Shown: piece by piece, positions 1 to 5,848 of the stretch
Layout: each line of letters starts with the position of its first letter
Position numbering within the stretch: the first letter of the stretch is position 1
Assembly (NCBI GenBank): GCA_947176285.1
Contig: CAMWQF010000172.1
Location: 1-6,321 of the forward strand
DNA from: an uncultured Porphyromonadaceae bacterium
Lineage (GTDB): Bacteria > Bacteroidota > Bacteroidia > Bacteroidales > Muribaculaceae
DNA length: 6,321 nt
Reading direction: 5' to 3'
Made by a program: the position numbers and the translations under genes
Notes under the pieces: model-generated
Told to the model about the DNA's origin: nothing
Seen by the model: the letters and a program-made list of their open reading frames with translations, nothing else
Databases searched by the model: none

Positions 1-162
1 TATAATTCCAAATAGGATTATAAATAGCCAATATTGAAATTTGGCTATTGCCGCGTTTTTAATACCATTTCTTAAATACTTTACAATATAAATAATGGAG
101 ATTATCGTGGCTAAAAGACATAATAAGCCTATCTGAATAGCATTAATCTGTTTCCATTCCAT
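1..162 (-). CDS. N-terminal part of a membrane protein of unknown function, cut by the window edge
   Basis: Reading the minus strand from the ATG at 162-160 gives 54 codons without a stop, continuing past the left edge. The peptide begins MEWKQINAIQ and has two hydrophobic stretches, about residues 10-28 and 44-54, separated by a basic segment (K28, R31, K35, K41). This looks like two transmembrane helices with a positively charged loop on the cytoplasmic side. An in-frame TAA lies six codons upstream, so this ATG is the only available start. The gene follows the lipoprotein gene on the same strand after 208 bases, with no canonical TAnnTTTG box seen in between, so it may be the third gene of that operon. 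I do not recognise the family. A small membrane protein after a possible bacteriocin-like gene could be an immunity protein, but that is a guess. AT-rich DNA can give such hydrophobic readings by chance, hence the moderate confidence. Confidence 0.55.
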   Translation of the reverse strand, partial: MEWKQINAIQIGLLCLLATIISIIYIVKYLRNGIKNAAIAKFQYWLFIILFGII

Positions 163-200
163 AGGACCAAGGATAAATTATAATTTTGAAGGAAACTTAA

Positions 201-313
201 AAAGGAGGGTGTATCATAAGGCAAAGATTGATAAATTTGAATTTGTTGCTAATAAAAAACAAATATCAAATTGTAATCTTATCGTTCTTTTGACATGTGA
301 TACTCCCTCCCTT
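201..313. repeat. Long imperfect inverted repeat, possible MITE or long hairpin
   Basis: The ends are near-perfect inverted copies: GGAGGGTGTATCA at 204-216 and TGATACTCCCTCC at 298-310 match at 12 of 13 positions. With A/C substitutions allowed they extend outward to 201 and 313. Pairing continues inward with a few mismatches and one-base gaps, for example CAAAGA at 222-227 and AATTTG at 240-245 against the complementary strand of 267-293. Both arms are therefore about 42-44 bases around a loop of about 21 bases (246-266). It sits between two minus-strand genes. On that strand the closing arm is followed by TTTTT, so it could end transcription of the lipoprotein gene. Its size and terminal repeats also fit a non-autonomous mobile element. 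I found no clear target-site duplication. Confidence 0.6.
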
Positions 314-370
314 GAACTACAAAGTTTATTATGACATCTTTACGAGTCATAAATGTGAAGTTGATATAAT

Positions 371-1216
371 TTATTTACTTATACAATTTAAATAATCTAT
401 AAATATTATTGCCACCCCAATAGTTCCACATATCTTTGGTGCTATTCTTCTGAGTAATAATTTTATTGCCTTCTTTGTCCAAACCTGCACTTCAGGATTT
501 GGGACTTCTGATATCAACATAGTGATGACATCAAGTCCTATGGCAGATGATAAGCAGCCCAAAGCCTTTTCCATTGCCGGATTACTTCGTGTTAATGCAT
601 CACAATCATTAATAAATTCTGCGGCCTCATGATTCTCTTCATCTTCCATTAGAGCCAATACTAATGGAATGAGATAAGCGGGAGATACATTGTTTTCAGT
701 TAGCATTTCGTCAATCTCAGAATCTGTAAATCCTTTTCGGTATAGATATTGTTTGCTCTTGTCAATCATTGGCTTAAGAGCCTCTAATGTTTCTTCTTCC
801 GACACAAGAATTACCGATTGTCTCCCCACTGGTTCATGTTCCATAACATGAAATTCAACGTCATATTTAGTTTGCATCTCATGCATGTTTCCATAAGTTT
901 TGATGGAAGCGATGTCTACATTCTGTGAGGGTTCCACTAATTCGAGATCGGCTATTACTGGAGTAACTTTAGAAGGACCCAAACTATTGGTTGCAACTTT
1001 TTTCATTGTATTGTGGTTTAGATTGTCATAGTTTCCTACCACAACTTCATGTTTCATCATGTTTTCCCAACCGTATTTAAAGGTTTGGTTAACATCTGAT
1101 GTAGTGTTAGTTGTAGGCTCAAGGAGAATTTCATCCGATGCTGATTTGCAGGAATGTAATAAGAAGCATCCTACTGCTATAATTCCTGTTACTAATATGT
1201 TAATTTTAGTTTTCAT
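371..1216 (-). CDS. Lipoprotein of unknown function with a bacteriocin-like C-terminal tail
   Basis: This 281-residue protein begins MKTKINILVTGIIAVGCFLL and has a lipobox LHSC, so Cys23 should be lipidated after signal peptidase II cleavage. A Ser/Thr/Asn-rich linker (about 24-47) follows, then a mixed region (48-140) and an acidic helical region (140-205). The last 60 residues stand out. They have a Cys-Leu start (C221), a cationic amphipathic stretch WTKKAIKLLLRRIAPK (246-261), C263, and a glycine-containing hydrophobic segment GTIGVAIIFIDYLNCI ending in C278. Such tails recall hydrophobic bacteriocin-like C-termini; this is my impression, not a domain match. The ATG at 1216 lies 32 bases after the DUF3244 gene and gives a typical short signal peptide. 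An alternative ATG at 1249 overlaps the upstream stop as TAATG and adds 11 residues. No family recognised. Confidence 0.8.
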   Translation of the reverse strand: MKTKINILVTGIIAVGCFLLHSCKSASDEILLEPTTNTTSDVNQTFKYGWENMMKHEVVVGNYDNLNHNTMKKVATNSLGPSKVTPVIADLELVEPSQNVDIASIKTYGNMHEMQTKYDVEFHVMEHEPVGRQSVILVSEEETLEALKPMIDKSKQYLYRKGFTDSEIDEMLTENNVSPAYLIPLVLALMEDEENHEAAEFINDCDALTRSNPAMEKALGCLSSAIGLDVITMLISEVPNPEVQVWTKKAIKLLLRRIAPKICGTIGVAIIFIDYLNCISK

Positions 1217-1248
1217 ATTGATTACTTTAGTTTCTGTTGTTATATTCA

Positions 1249-1608
1249 TTACATGTTGAGTTCGTCTTCCGCTTCCCATCCGTCACCTATTATGTGGATG
1301 GTGTGGGATTCTGATGATGGCAGTTGTATAGTTATATTCATGTAGGGTGAATAAGTTTCCATTTCTCCCGACTCATTATATACATAGACTTCTGCCTGTA
1401 TGTTGTCGTCATCACACCATACTTCAAGGATATTGGTGTCGGAATCGTAGTAGACTGCAATGGGAAGTTGGATTGGACTTCTATCCCACTCAGTGTTATT
1501 GCCTGTTTTGTTTGTTTGATGAGTTTTAAGGTGTTTGGCTGTGCGTGCGCTATATGCTGATGTTGTCAAAGCAACAGCCATAAGAAATAAAAGAATAATC
1601 CTTTTCAT
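1249..1608 (-). CDS. Small secreted DUF3244-like protein
   Basis: The 119-residue product starts MKRIILLFLMAVALTTSAYS, a clear Sec signal peptide with cleavage near residues 18-21 and no lipobox Cys, so it should be periplasmic or released. A polar spacer rich in Lys, Thr and Asn (22-42) is followed by a beta-rich domain of about 75 residues (43-117). It opens with RSPIQLPIAVYYD and contains alternating strands (LEVWCD, AEVYVYNESGEM, NITIQLP, HTIHIIGDGW). This layout fits DUF3244, a Bacteroidota family known to adopt an immunoglobulin-like beta-sandwich; its function is unknown. The assignment is by pattern, from memory of the family. The ATG at 1608 is chosen because it gives the signal peptide. 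The open frame continues upstream to 1908, but only through AT-rich promoter DNA. It is the first gene of the minus-strand cluster. Confidence 0.82.
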   Translation of the reverse strand: MKRIILLFLMAVALTTSAYSARTAKHLKTHQTNKTGNNTEWDRSPIQLPIAVYYDSDTNILEVWCDDDNIQAEVYVYNESGEMETYSPYMNITIQLPSSESHTIHIIGDGWEAEDELNM

Positions 1609-1667
1609 GTCTTTTGGGGTTAGATTTTTTAGATTGTTTTTTCTCTCGTTAATAATTATATTGGTAC

Positions 1668-1675
1668 CAAATATA
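1668..1675 (-). promoter_or_regulatory. Secondary -7 box for the DUF3244 gene
   Basis: The minus strand reads TATATTTG, a match to TAnnTTTG. No TTTG or TTG lies 19-21 bases upstream, so it is weaker than the box at 1701-1708. If used, it would give a leader of roughly 55 bases. Confidence 0.35.
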
Positions 1676-1700
1676 TCATACAGAATCAAAAATTCGATTG

Positions 1701-1732
1701 CAAAGATATGACAAAAGACAATTAATGTCAAG
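1701..1732 (-). promoter_or_regulatory. Bacteroidota-type promoter for the DUF3244/lipoprotein operon
   Basis: On the minus strand CTTG (1732-1729) is followed by exactly 20 bases and then TATCTTTG (1708-1701), matching the -33 TTG / -7 TAnnTTTG pattern. Transcription would start near 1694-1698, leaving a leader of about 85-90 bases before the ATG at 1608. An inverted repeat GACA-N5-TGTC (1717-1729) fills much of the spacer and could be a regulator site. Confidence 0.6.
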
Positions 1733-1923
1733 TTTAAAAGTTTAATATTGTATTTTTTAAAATAATGATAATAAACAATATAATTATGTAATAGCCTATC
1801 GAGTTTAACATCGGTCTTATGAAGTTTCATTTTGTGCCTTTTTAAGTGAAAAAAGGACTTTATCAGTATAAAAATTATGAATGAGGAGTTAAAAATTTCA
1901 AGTTGCATTGTCCGTATTAATAG

Positions 1924-1955
1924 TTTGGCTATTGAAAATACTTTTATTATCTTTG
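1924..1955 (+). promoter_or_regulatory. Bacteroidota-type promoter for the TPR regulator gene
   Basis: TTTG (1924-1927), a 20-base spacer and TATCTTTG (1948-1955) match the Bacteroidota housekeeping promoter in both boxes and spacing. Transcription would begin about 1959-1962, giving a leader of only about 11-14 bases before the ATG at 1973. The -7 octamer is the same as that of the divergent promoter. Confidence 0.7.
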
Positions 1956-1972
1956 TCGTTTAAAATTTGGGT

Positions 1973-3694
1973 ATGAATAAAAAGATTTTTCTTCGGACGA
2001 TATTGGGATTGATGCTATTGATTAACATGCTGGCATGTGGTAAATCAAAGGAAATGGCAACCATTGACAGTATTCTCTATCAAGTTGAATACTTGATGGA
2101 GGATAAACCTGATTCTTCTCTCATTATATTGAATGAGATTGATACATTGATGCTTAAAGATAGGAGTGTTAAGGCTCGGTATGCGTTGTTAAAATCAATG
2201 GCACTGGATAAAAATTATATAGATACTACTACATTCGATGTGCTTCAGCCAGCAATAGATTATTATTTAAAAAATGGCACTGCTGATGAAAAAATGAGGA
2301 CTTATTATTATCAGTCAGTTTTATATAAAAATAGAAATGAGGATGACAAGGCGATGCAAACTATACTGGAGGCTCTTGATTTTGCGGGAGAAATCCATGA
2401 TTCGTTGACATTGGCACGCTTGATTGTGGCTCAAGGGACTTTATATTTTAAACAATATAGAATTTCAGATTTCATTCAGAATAATTTACGAGCTGCAAAA
2501 ATTTATGAAAGTGAAGGTAATACTTTTCAAGTTTTAAAATGCTATGCCAAAGCAATTAATGGAACCATAATATTAGGAGATAAACATAAGGCAGATAGCA
2601 TTGTGAAATTATGCCGGAAAATGATAAAAAATGAGCAAAATCTTGATAAGCGCATAAGCAGATCCCTACTTGCATATGCAGTAGAGTTTGGGAATCAAGA
2701 ACAAATAAAGAATGAGTTGGTTAATTTTAATGATGATATTATAACAGATAGAGATTATTTAAATATTGCACACGCATATTCAAAAATCGGGAATCCAGAG
2801 GCAGGTTTAGTATGTTTGGATTCGGTTAATTTGCAGTTTGCAAATATTCATGATTCTCTTAGCTACTGGTCTGTGAAATGTGATATTTTAGAAATGCTGG
2901 GAGATTATAAAAGATCTCTTGATAGTTATAAAAACTATTCAAAACTTATTGAAATATATCATAATAGGCTTTTTTCGAATGAGTTGCTTTTTTCGGAGAA
3001 GAAGCATGAGATGGAAGTGGAGAATTTGGGTAGGCTGCATGATAGAGATAATATAATCAAGTGGATATTGGGGGGACTTTTGATTCTTTTGGGTGTGAGT
3101 GCTTTTTTATATTATCGGTATAGGATGAACAAGGCTGCGCGCTTGATAGCGGAGCAGAATGGCGAGAAACTGAGGTTGGAGGCAGAGAAGTTGCAGTTGG
3201 AGGCTGATAATCTTCATCTTGAACTCGAAAGACTTGAAGATGAGAGGGATAGGCTTTCAAGCCTTTTGGAGCGGAAGGATGGCCTTTCTGATGAGATGAT
3301 TTCAGTCATTAGGGAAAGACTCGATATGCTCAATGGTTTGCTCGCTAAGGAAATTACTAATGAAGAAAGTTATGCTAAGCCTTTCCGGAAATATATCGAG
3401 CTGCTTCAGAAGGATCATAAGAAATTTCAGGATTCCACCAGGAAGTTTTTTCAGGCTGCCTATCCGAATTTTATGGCATATCTTATTGAGCATGGGCTTA
3501 CTGAAAAGGAACTTAACTATGTGTGTCTGTATGCGCTTGGATTGCGAGGAAAAGAGGTGGGGAACTATCTGGACACACCGGGGCATTACAATATCAGCAG
3601 GGATATTCGCCATAAATTAGGTATTGATCCGCATTCTGCTAATCTTGGGCCATATATACGGAAATTGATGAGGAGTAGCCCCCCTACCCCCTAA
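1973..3694 (+). CDS. Membrane-anchored TPR signal transducer with C-terminal LuxR-like HTH
   Basis: The 573-residue protein has four parts. A lipoprotein-type signal (MNKKIFLRTILGLMLLINML, with Cys22 in LINMLAC) comes first. About 330 residues of paired helices with TPR character follow (about 30-340, e.g. RTYYYQSVLYKNRNEDDKAM near 109-128 and DILEMLGDYKRSLDSYKNYS near 304-323). One transmembrane helix (about 362-382, WILGGLLILLGVSAFLYYRY) leads into a coiled coil (about 388-435, repeated KLRLEAEKLQLEADNL-type heptads). The C-terminal domain (about 508-566) contains LTEKELNYVCLYALGLRGKEV and later RHKLGI, which resembles a LuxR/GerE helix-turn-helix. TPRs outside and HTH inside suggest a one-component transmembrane regulator; its signal is unknown. 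The likely target is the divergent DUF3244 operon, by position only. ATG 1973 is preferred over an in-frame TTG at 1967. The final SSPPTP is encoded by a palindromic repeat. Confidence 0.85.
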   Translation: MNKKIFLRTILGLMLLINMLACGKSKEMATIDSILYQVEYLMEDKPDSSLIILNEIDTLMLKDRSVKARYALLKSMALDKNYIDTTTFDVLQPAIDYYLKNGTADEKMRTYYYQSVLYKNRNEDDKAMQTILEALDFAGEIHDSLTLARLIVAQGTLYFKQYRISDFIQNNLRAAKIYESEGNTFQVLKCYAKAINGTIILGDKHKADSIVKLCRKMIKNEQNLDKRISRSLLAYAVEFGNQEQIKNELVNFNDDIITDRDYLNIAHAYSKIGNPEAGLVCLDSVNLQFANIHDSLSYWSVKCDILEMLGDYKRSLDSYKNYSKLIEIYHNRLFSNELLFSEKKHEMEVENLGRLHDRDNIIKWILGGLLILLGVSAFLYYRYRMNKAARLIAEQNGEKLRLEAEKLQLEADNLHLELERLEDERDRLSSLLERKDGLSDEMISVIRERLDMLNGLLAKEITNEESYAKPFRKYIELLQKDHKKFQDSTRKFFQAAYPNFMAYLIEHGLTEKELNYVCLYALGLRGKEVGNYLDTPGHYNISRDIRHKLGIDPHSANLGPYIRKLMRSSPPTP

Positions 3695-3705
3695 AGGGGG
3701 AGGGG
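3681..3705. repeat. C-rich/G-rich palindrome overlapping the regulator's stop codon
   Basis: CCCCC (3687-3691), loop TAAA, GGGGG (3696-3700) form a 5-bp GC stem. It can continue through a small internal loop with CCCC (3681-3684) and GGGG (3702-3705). The stop codon TAA (3692-3694) is in the loop. No T-run follows directly, so it is not a standard terminator; a T8 run occurs only at 3768-3775. Similar CCCCCTAAAGGGGG-type palindromes are, from memory, scattered in Bacteroidota genomes. Confidence 0.65.
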
Positions 3706-3768
3706 TCGAGGGGTCAAGGTGTCGAGGGATCGAGGTGTCGAGGGATCGAGGGATTTGGGTGTTTAGGT
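3705..3768. repeat. 8-bp tandem repeat array, consensus RTCGAGGK
   Basis: Consecutive octamers from 3705 read GTCGAGGG, GTCAAGGT, GTCGAGGG, ATCGAGGT, GTCGAGGG and ATCGAGGG. Two decayed units follow, ATTTGGGT and GTTTAGGT. Units 3-4 and 5-6 form a 16-bp higher-order repeat differing only at the last base. The array lies between the regulator's stop codon and the promoter of the next gene. The strand is strongly G-rich, with several GGG runs that could form a G-quadruplex. Confidence 0.85.
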
Positions 3769-3778
3769 TTTTTTTGGA

Positions 3779-3810
3779 TTTGGTGGATTGGGGGGGAATT
3801 ATTAATTTTG
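3779..3810 (+). promoter_or_regulatory. Promoter of the radical SAM/LD-carboxypeptidase operon, with a G7 run in the spacer
   Basis: TTTG (3779-3782), a 20-base spacer and TAATTTTG (3803-3810) match the Bacteroidota promoter. Transcription would start near 3814-3817, about 15-18 bases before the ATG at 3832. Seven consecutive Gs (3790-3796) lie inside the spacer, so a change in run length would change the box spacing. Confidence 0.65.
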
Positions 3811-3831
3811 TAGTGGAAAAAATTAATTATT

Positions 3832-4620
3832 ATGGGAAAAGATCAGACTGTCCTCTTTCATTCTACGATTTTCGGACCTATTCACAGCCGTAGACTCGGT
3901 GTGTCGTTGGGTATCAACCTGATGCCGGATGATGGTAAGGTTTGCTCGTTTGATTGCCTTTACTGTGAGGCGGGTTTTAACTCTCAGGGAAAGGGCTCTA
4001 CGGGGCTTCCGCTTCGTGATCAGGTCCGTGCGCAGTTGGAAGGGAAGTTGAGGGCAATGCACGCTAACGGGGACCCTCTTGATGTCATTACTTTTTCGGG
4101 CAATGGGGAACCAACCCTGCACCCTGATTTTCCACATATCATAGAAGATACACTTGCCCTGCGTGATAAATTCTATCCCAAAGCAAAGGTTTCTGTCCTA
4201 ACGAATTCCACGATGATCTTTAAGCCGGAAGTGGCAGAGGCTCTTAAAAAAGCCGATAATAATATCCTCAAACTCGACTCAGCAATTGAAGAGACTATGC
4301 GTCTTATAGACCGTCCTAACTCTAAGGATTTCACTGTAGAGAAGGTAATAGATACTCTATGCCAATTTGAGGGTACCGGCATTATACAGACTATGATTCT
4401 ACGGGGAACTCATGAGGGGAATAAAATTGACAATACCACTGATGAAGAGATCCAAGCCCTGATTGCCGCTTATAAAAAGATTCGTCCCCGCGAAATCATG
4501 ATCTACAGCCTTGACCGTTCCACTCCGGAAGAAAATCTTATAAAGGTGGAAAAAGAGGAACTGACTCAGATAGGACGTCGCATTGAATCGGCTACCGCTA
4601 TCCCTGTTCAAGTAAATTAA
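3832..4620 (+). CDS. Radical SAM protein (COG0731-like Fe-S oxidoreductase)
   Basis: The 262-residue product carries the radical SAM signature C38-x3-C42-x2-C45 (KVCSFDCLYC), which binds the [4Fe-4S] cluster that cleaves S-adenosylmethionine. It is preceded by GPIHSRRLGVSLGINLMP (15-32), typical of COG0731-type proteins. A glycine-rich GNGEPTLHP (90-98) corresponds to the SAM-binding GGE region. A later stretch VLTNST and barrel strands (MILRGT, IMIYSLDRST) complete a TIM-barrel-like core. No extra cysteine cluster or C-terminal SPASM domain is visible, so it should be a single-cluster cytoplasmic enzyme. The substrate is unknown; COG0731 also includes tRNA-wyosine-type enzymes, but nothing here supports that role. 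The ATG at 3832 sits just after a good promoter. The LD-carboxypeptidase gene follows after 19 bases, so the two are probably co-transcribed. Confidence 0.88.
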   Translation: MGKDQTVLFHSTIFGPIHSRRLGVSLGINLMPDDGKVCSFDCLYCEAGFNSQGKGSTGLPLRDQVRAQLEGKLRAMHANGDPLDVITFSGNGEPTLHPDFPHIIEDTLALRDKFYPKAKVSVLTNSTMIFKPEVAEALKKADNNILKLDSAIEETMRLIDRPNSKDFTVEKVIDTLCQFEGTGIIQTMILRGTHEGNKIDNTTDEEIQALIAAYKKIRPREIMIYSLDRSTPEENLIKVEKEELTQIGRRIESATAIPVQVN

Positions 4621-4639
4621 TTGGATTGATATAGATAGT

Positions 4640-5602
4640 ATGGGAAAGTTGATTATCCCTAATAGCGTGCGAAAGGGGAGTAAGGTCGCACTTATTGGTC
4701 CGGCAACACGAATTAAACCTGAGATTATTGAGGGGTTCGTGCGTCTTTATGAAGATAATACTGACGAAATGCCCGGGTCGGAATTAATTGTGTATCCTTC
4801 TGTGCTTGATGAGAATGCAAAAGGCTCTTATGCTGCTTCTCTTGCGCAACGTGTTGCTGATTTCACCGATGCATGGAGTCGGGAGGATGTAGATTTGGTG
4901 GTATGTGCGCGTGGTGGATACGGTTGTGTCCATATGCTTGATTATATTGATAGAGATTTTATTGCGGCTCATCCTAAATGGCTTGTCGGATTCTCCGATG
5001 TGTCAGCCCTTCATGCATTGCTCTATAAAAGCGGCGTGGCATCGATACATGGCGGAATGGCAAAGCAACTGGTACTTGACACTGATTCTGGGTTTGGTGG
5101 TTATCGAAGGGTGTTTAAGAACCTTGTGGAATCCTCTTTTCTAAATTTGGAATATCAGATTCCGGCTCATCGATACAATATTGAAGGAGAGGGGAGGGGA
5201 GTGCTTCTCGGCGGCAACCTCGCAGTGCTGAATGGACTCGGAGGAACGCCTTTTGATATTTTGGCTGAAAGTTTGCATCGGGATGTTATCCTTTTCTTTG
5301 AAGATGTGTCGGAACCGATCTATGCCGTTGAGCGCATGCTGTATCGTCTGCATCTCCAAGGAGTGTTAGGAAGGGCGAAAGGAATCATCATCGGACAATT
5401 CACCGATTGGAAGCCGGACCGGAACTATGAGTCTCTCTATGACATGATTCATGAGCGATTCATCGAATGGGGAGTTTCATGCCCCGTTGCCTTTGATTTC
5501 CCGGTCGGACACAACGATCGGAATGTTCCTCTCGTGGAGGGAGCAGAGTCTTGTCTAAGGGTGAACGGTGAAGGTGTAGTATTCTCATCTAAAAGTGCAT
5601 AA
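4640..5602 (+). CDS. ldcA: LD-carboxypeptidase, S66 family (LdcA/MccF-like)
   Basis: The 320-residue length is normal for peptidase family S66. The catalytic triad can be placed: Ser119 in GFSDVSALH (nucleophile elbow), Glu221 in LFFEDVSEP and His291 in FPVGHNDRN. The N-terminal VALIGPA (16-22), ARGGYG (90-95), HGGMAK (137-142) and LLGGNLAVLNGLGGTPFD (189-206) are further family motifs. LdcA enzymes remove the terminal D-Ala from murein tetrapeptide by cleaving the L,D bond to meso-diaminopimelate during peptidoglycan recycling in the cytoplasm. No signal peptide is present, in line with that location. Related MccF proteins cleave microcin C, and sequence inspection does not exclude such a side activity. 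The start ATG at 4640 lies 19 bases after the radical SAM gene, so expression from the promoter at 3779-3810 is likely. Confidence 0.92.
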   Translation: MGKLIIPNSVRKGSKVALIGPATRIKPEIIEGFVRLYEDNTDEMPGSELIVYPSVLDENAKGSYAASLAQRVADFTDAWSREDVDLVVCARGGYGCVHMLDYIDRDFIAAHPKWLVGFSDVSALHALLYKSGVASIHGGMAKQLVLDTDSGFGGYRRVFKNLVESSFLNLEYQIPAHRYNIEGEGRGVLLGGNLAVLNGLGGTPFDILAESLHRDVILFFEDVSEPIYAVERMLYRLHLQGVLGRAKGIIIGQFTDWKPDRNYESLYDMIHERFIEWGVSCPVAFDFPVGHNDRNVPLVEGAESCLRVNGEGVVFSSKSA

Positions 5603-5691
5603 TTTTGAGAATTGAGCGTAAAAAATTTGTGCATTCTTGTTCGATTTTGTGTTTTGGTTAGATTCTCAGAGCCTTAAGTTTTGTTGATGCG

Positions 5692-5742
5692 TGGTATAAA
5701 TTATTGATTATTAACACAAAATATACCATTTGTAAATATGGT
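5692..5742. repeat. Overlapping small inverted repeats in the ldcA-ybeY gap
   Basis: TGGTATA (5692-5698) is a perfect inverted copy of TATACCA (5722-5728). ACCAT (5725-5729) is also an inverted copy of ATGGT (5738-5742), with an 8-base loop and then GTTTTT. The middle arm can pair with only one partner at a time. The short second hairpin with its T-run could be a weak terminator for the ldcA operon. The rest of 5603-5832 shows nothing else I can name. Confidence 0.35.
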
Positions 5743-5808
5743 GTTTTTAAATCGAAATAGACTTAGAAATCCCTTTAGAAATTTGTTTGAACGATTTTTG
5801 GCTAAAAA

Positions 5809-5840
5809 TGTGATAAATTCGCGATATTTTGTTATATTTG
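5809..5840 (+). promoter_or_regulatory. Probable promoter of ybeY
   Basis: TATATTTG (5833-5840) is a full match to the TAnnTTTG -7 box. TGTG (5809-5812), 20 bases upstream, is a three-of-four match to TTTG. Transcription would start near 5844-5847, giving a leader of about 45 bases before the ATG at 5892. Confidence 0.55.
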
Positions 5841-5848
5841 CGTTTTGT

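Larger units (their letters stand above)
1609..1972. other. AT-rich divergent intergenic region
   Basis: This 364-bp stretch separates the minus-strand cluster from the plus-strand regulator gene and holds promoters in both directions (listed separately). The part between them, about 1733-1923, is very AT-rich and I see no convincing gene or RNA in it. The minus-strand open frame here encodes only a low-complexity hydrophobic reading and is rejected. Confidence 0.8.

Noticed and set aside
201..313. Inverted repeat as a CRISPR unit or integron attC site
   Set aside because: There is only one copy with no spacers, and the ends lack the attC core sequences.
279..350. A 23-codon minus-strand open frame starting MTRKDV
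   Set aside because: It is very short, lies partly in the inverted repeat and shows no recognisable features.
1217..1279. Longer starts for the lipoprotein gene at 1279 or 1249
   Set aside because: The start at 1279 lies inside the upstream gene. The one at 1249 (TAATG overlap) is possible but gives a long n-region, whereas 1216 gives a standard lipoprotein signal.
1609..1908. Minus-strand upstream extension of the DUF3244 gene, and its hydrophobic reading
   Set aside because: It would put about 100 low-complexity residues before a clear signal peptide and run across the promoter boxes at 1668-1732.
1967..1972. TTG start two codons before the regulator's ATG
   Set aside because: The ATG at 1973 gives a standard lipoprotein signal, and the TTG would shorten the leader to a few bases.
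3302..3620. Open frames in other frames and on the opposite strand within the regulator's 3' part
   Set aside because: They overlap a well-supported gene entirely and show no domain or signal.
3681..3705. Palindrome as a rho-independent terminator
   Set aside because: No T-run follows the stem; the T8 run is more than 60 bases further on.
3823..4137. Minus-strand 104-codon open frame
   Set aside because: It is antisense to the radical SAM signature region and has no features of its own.
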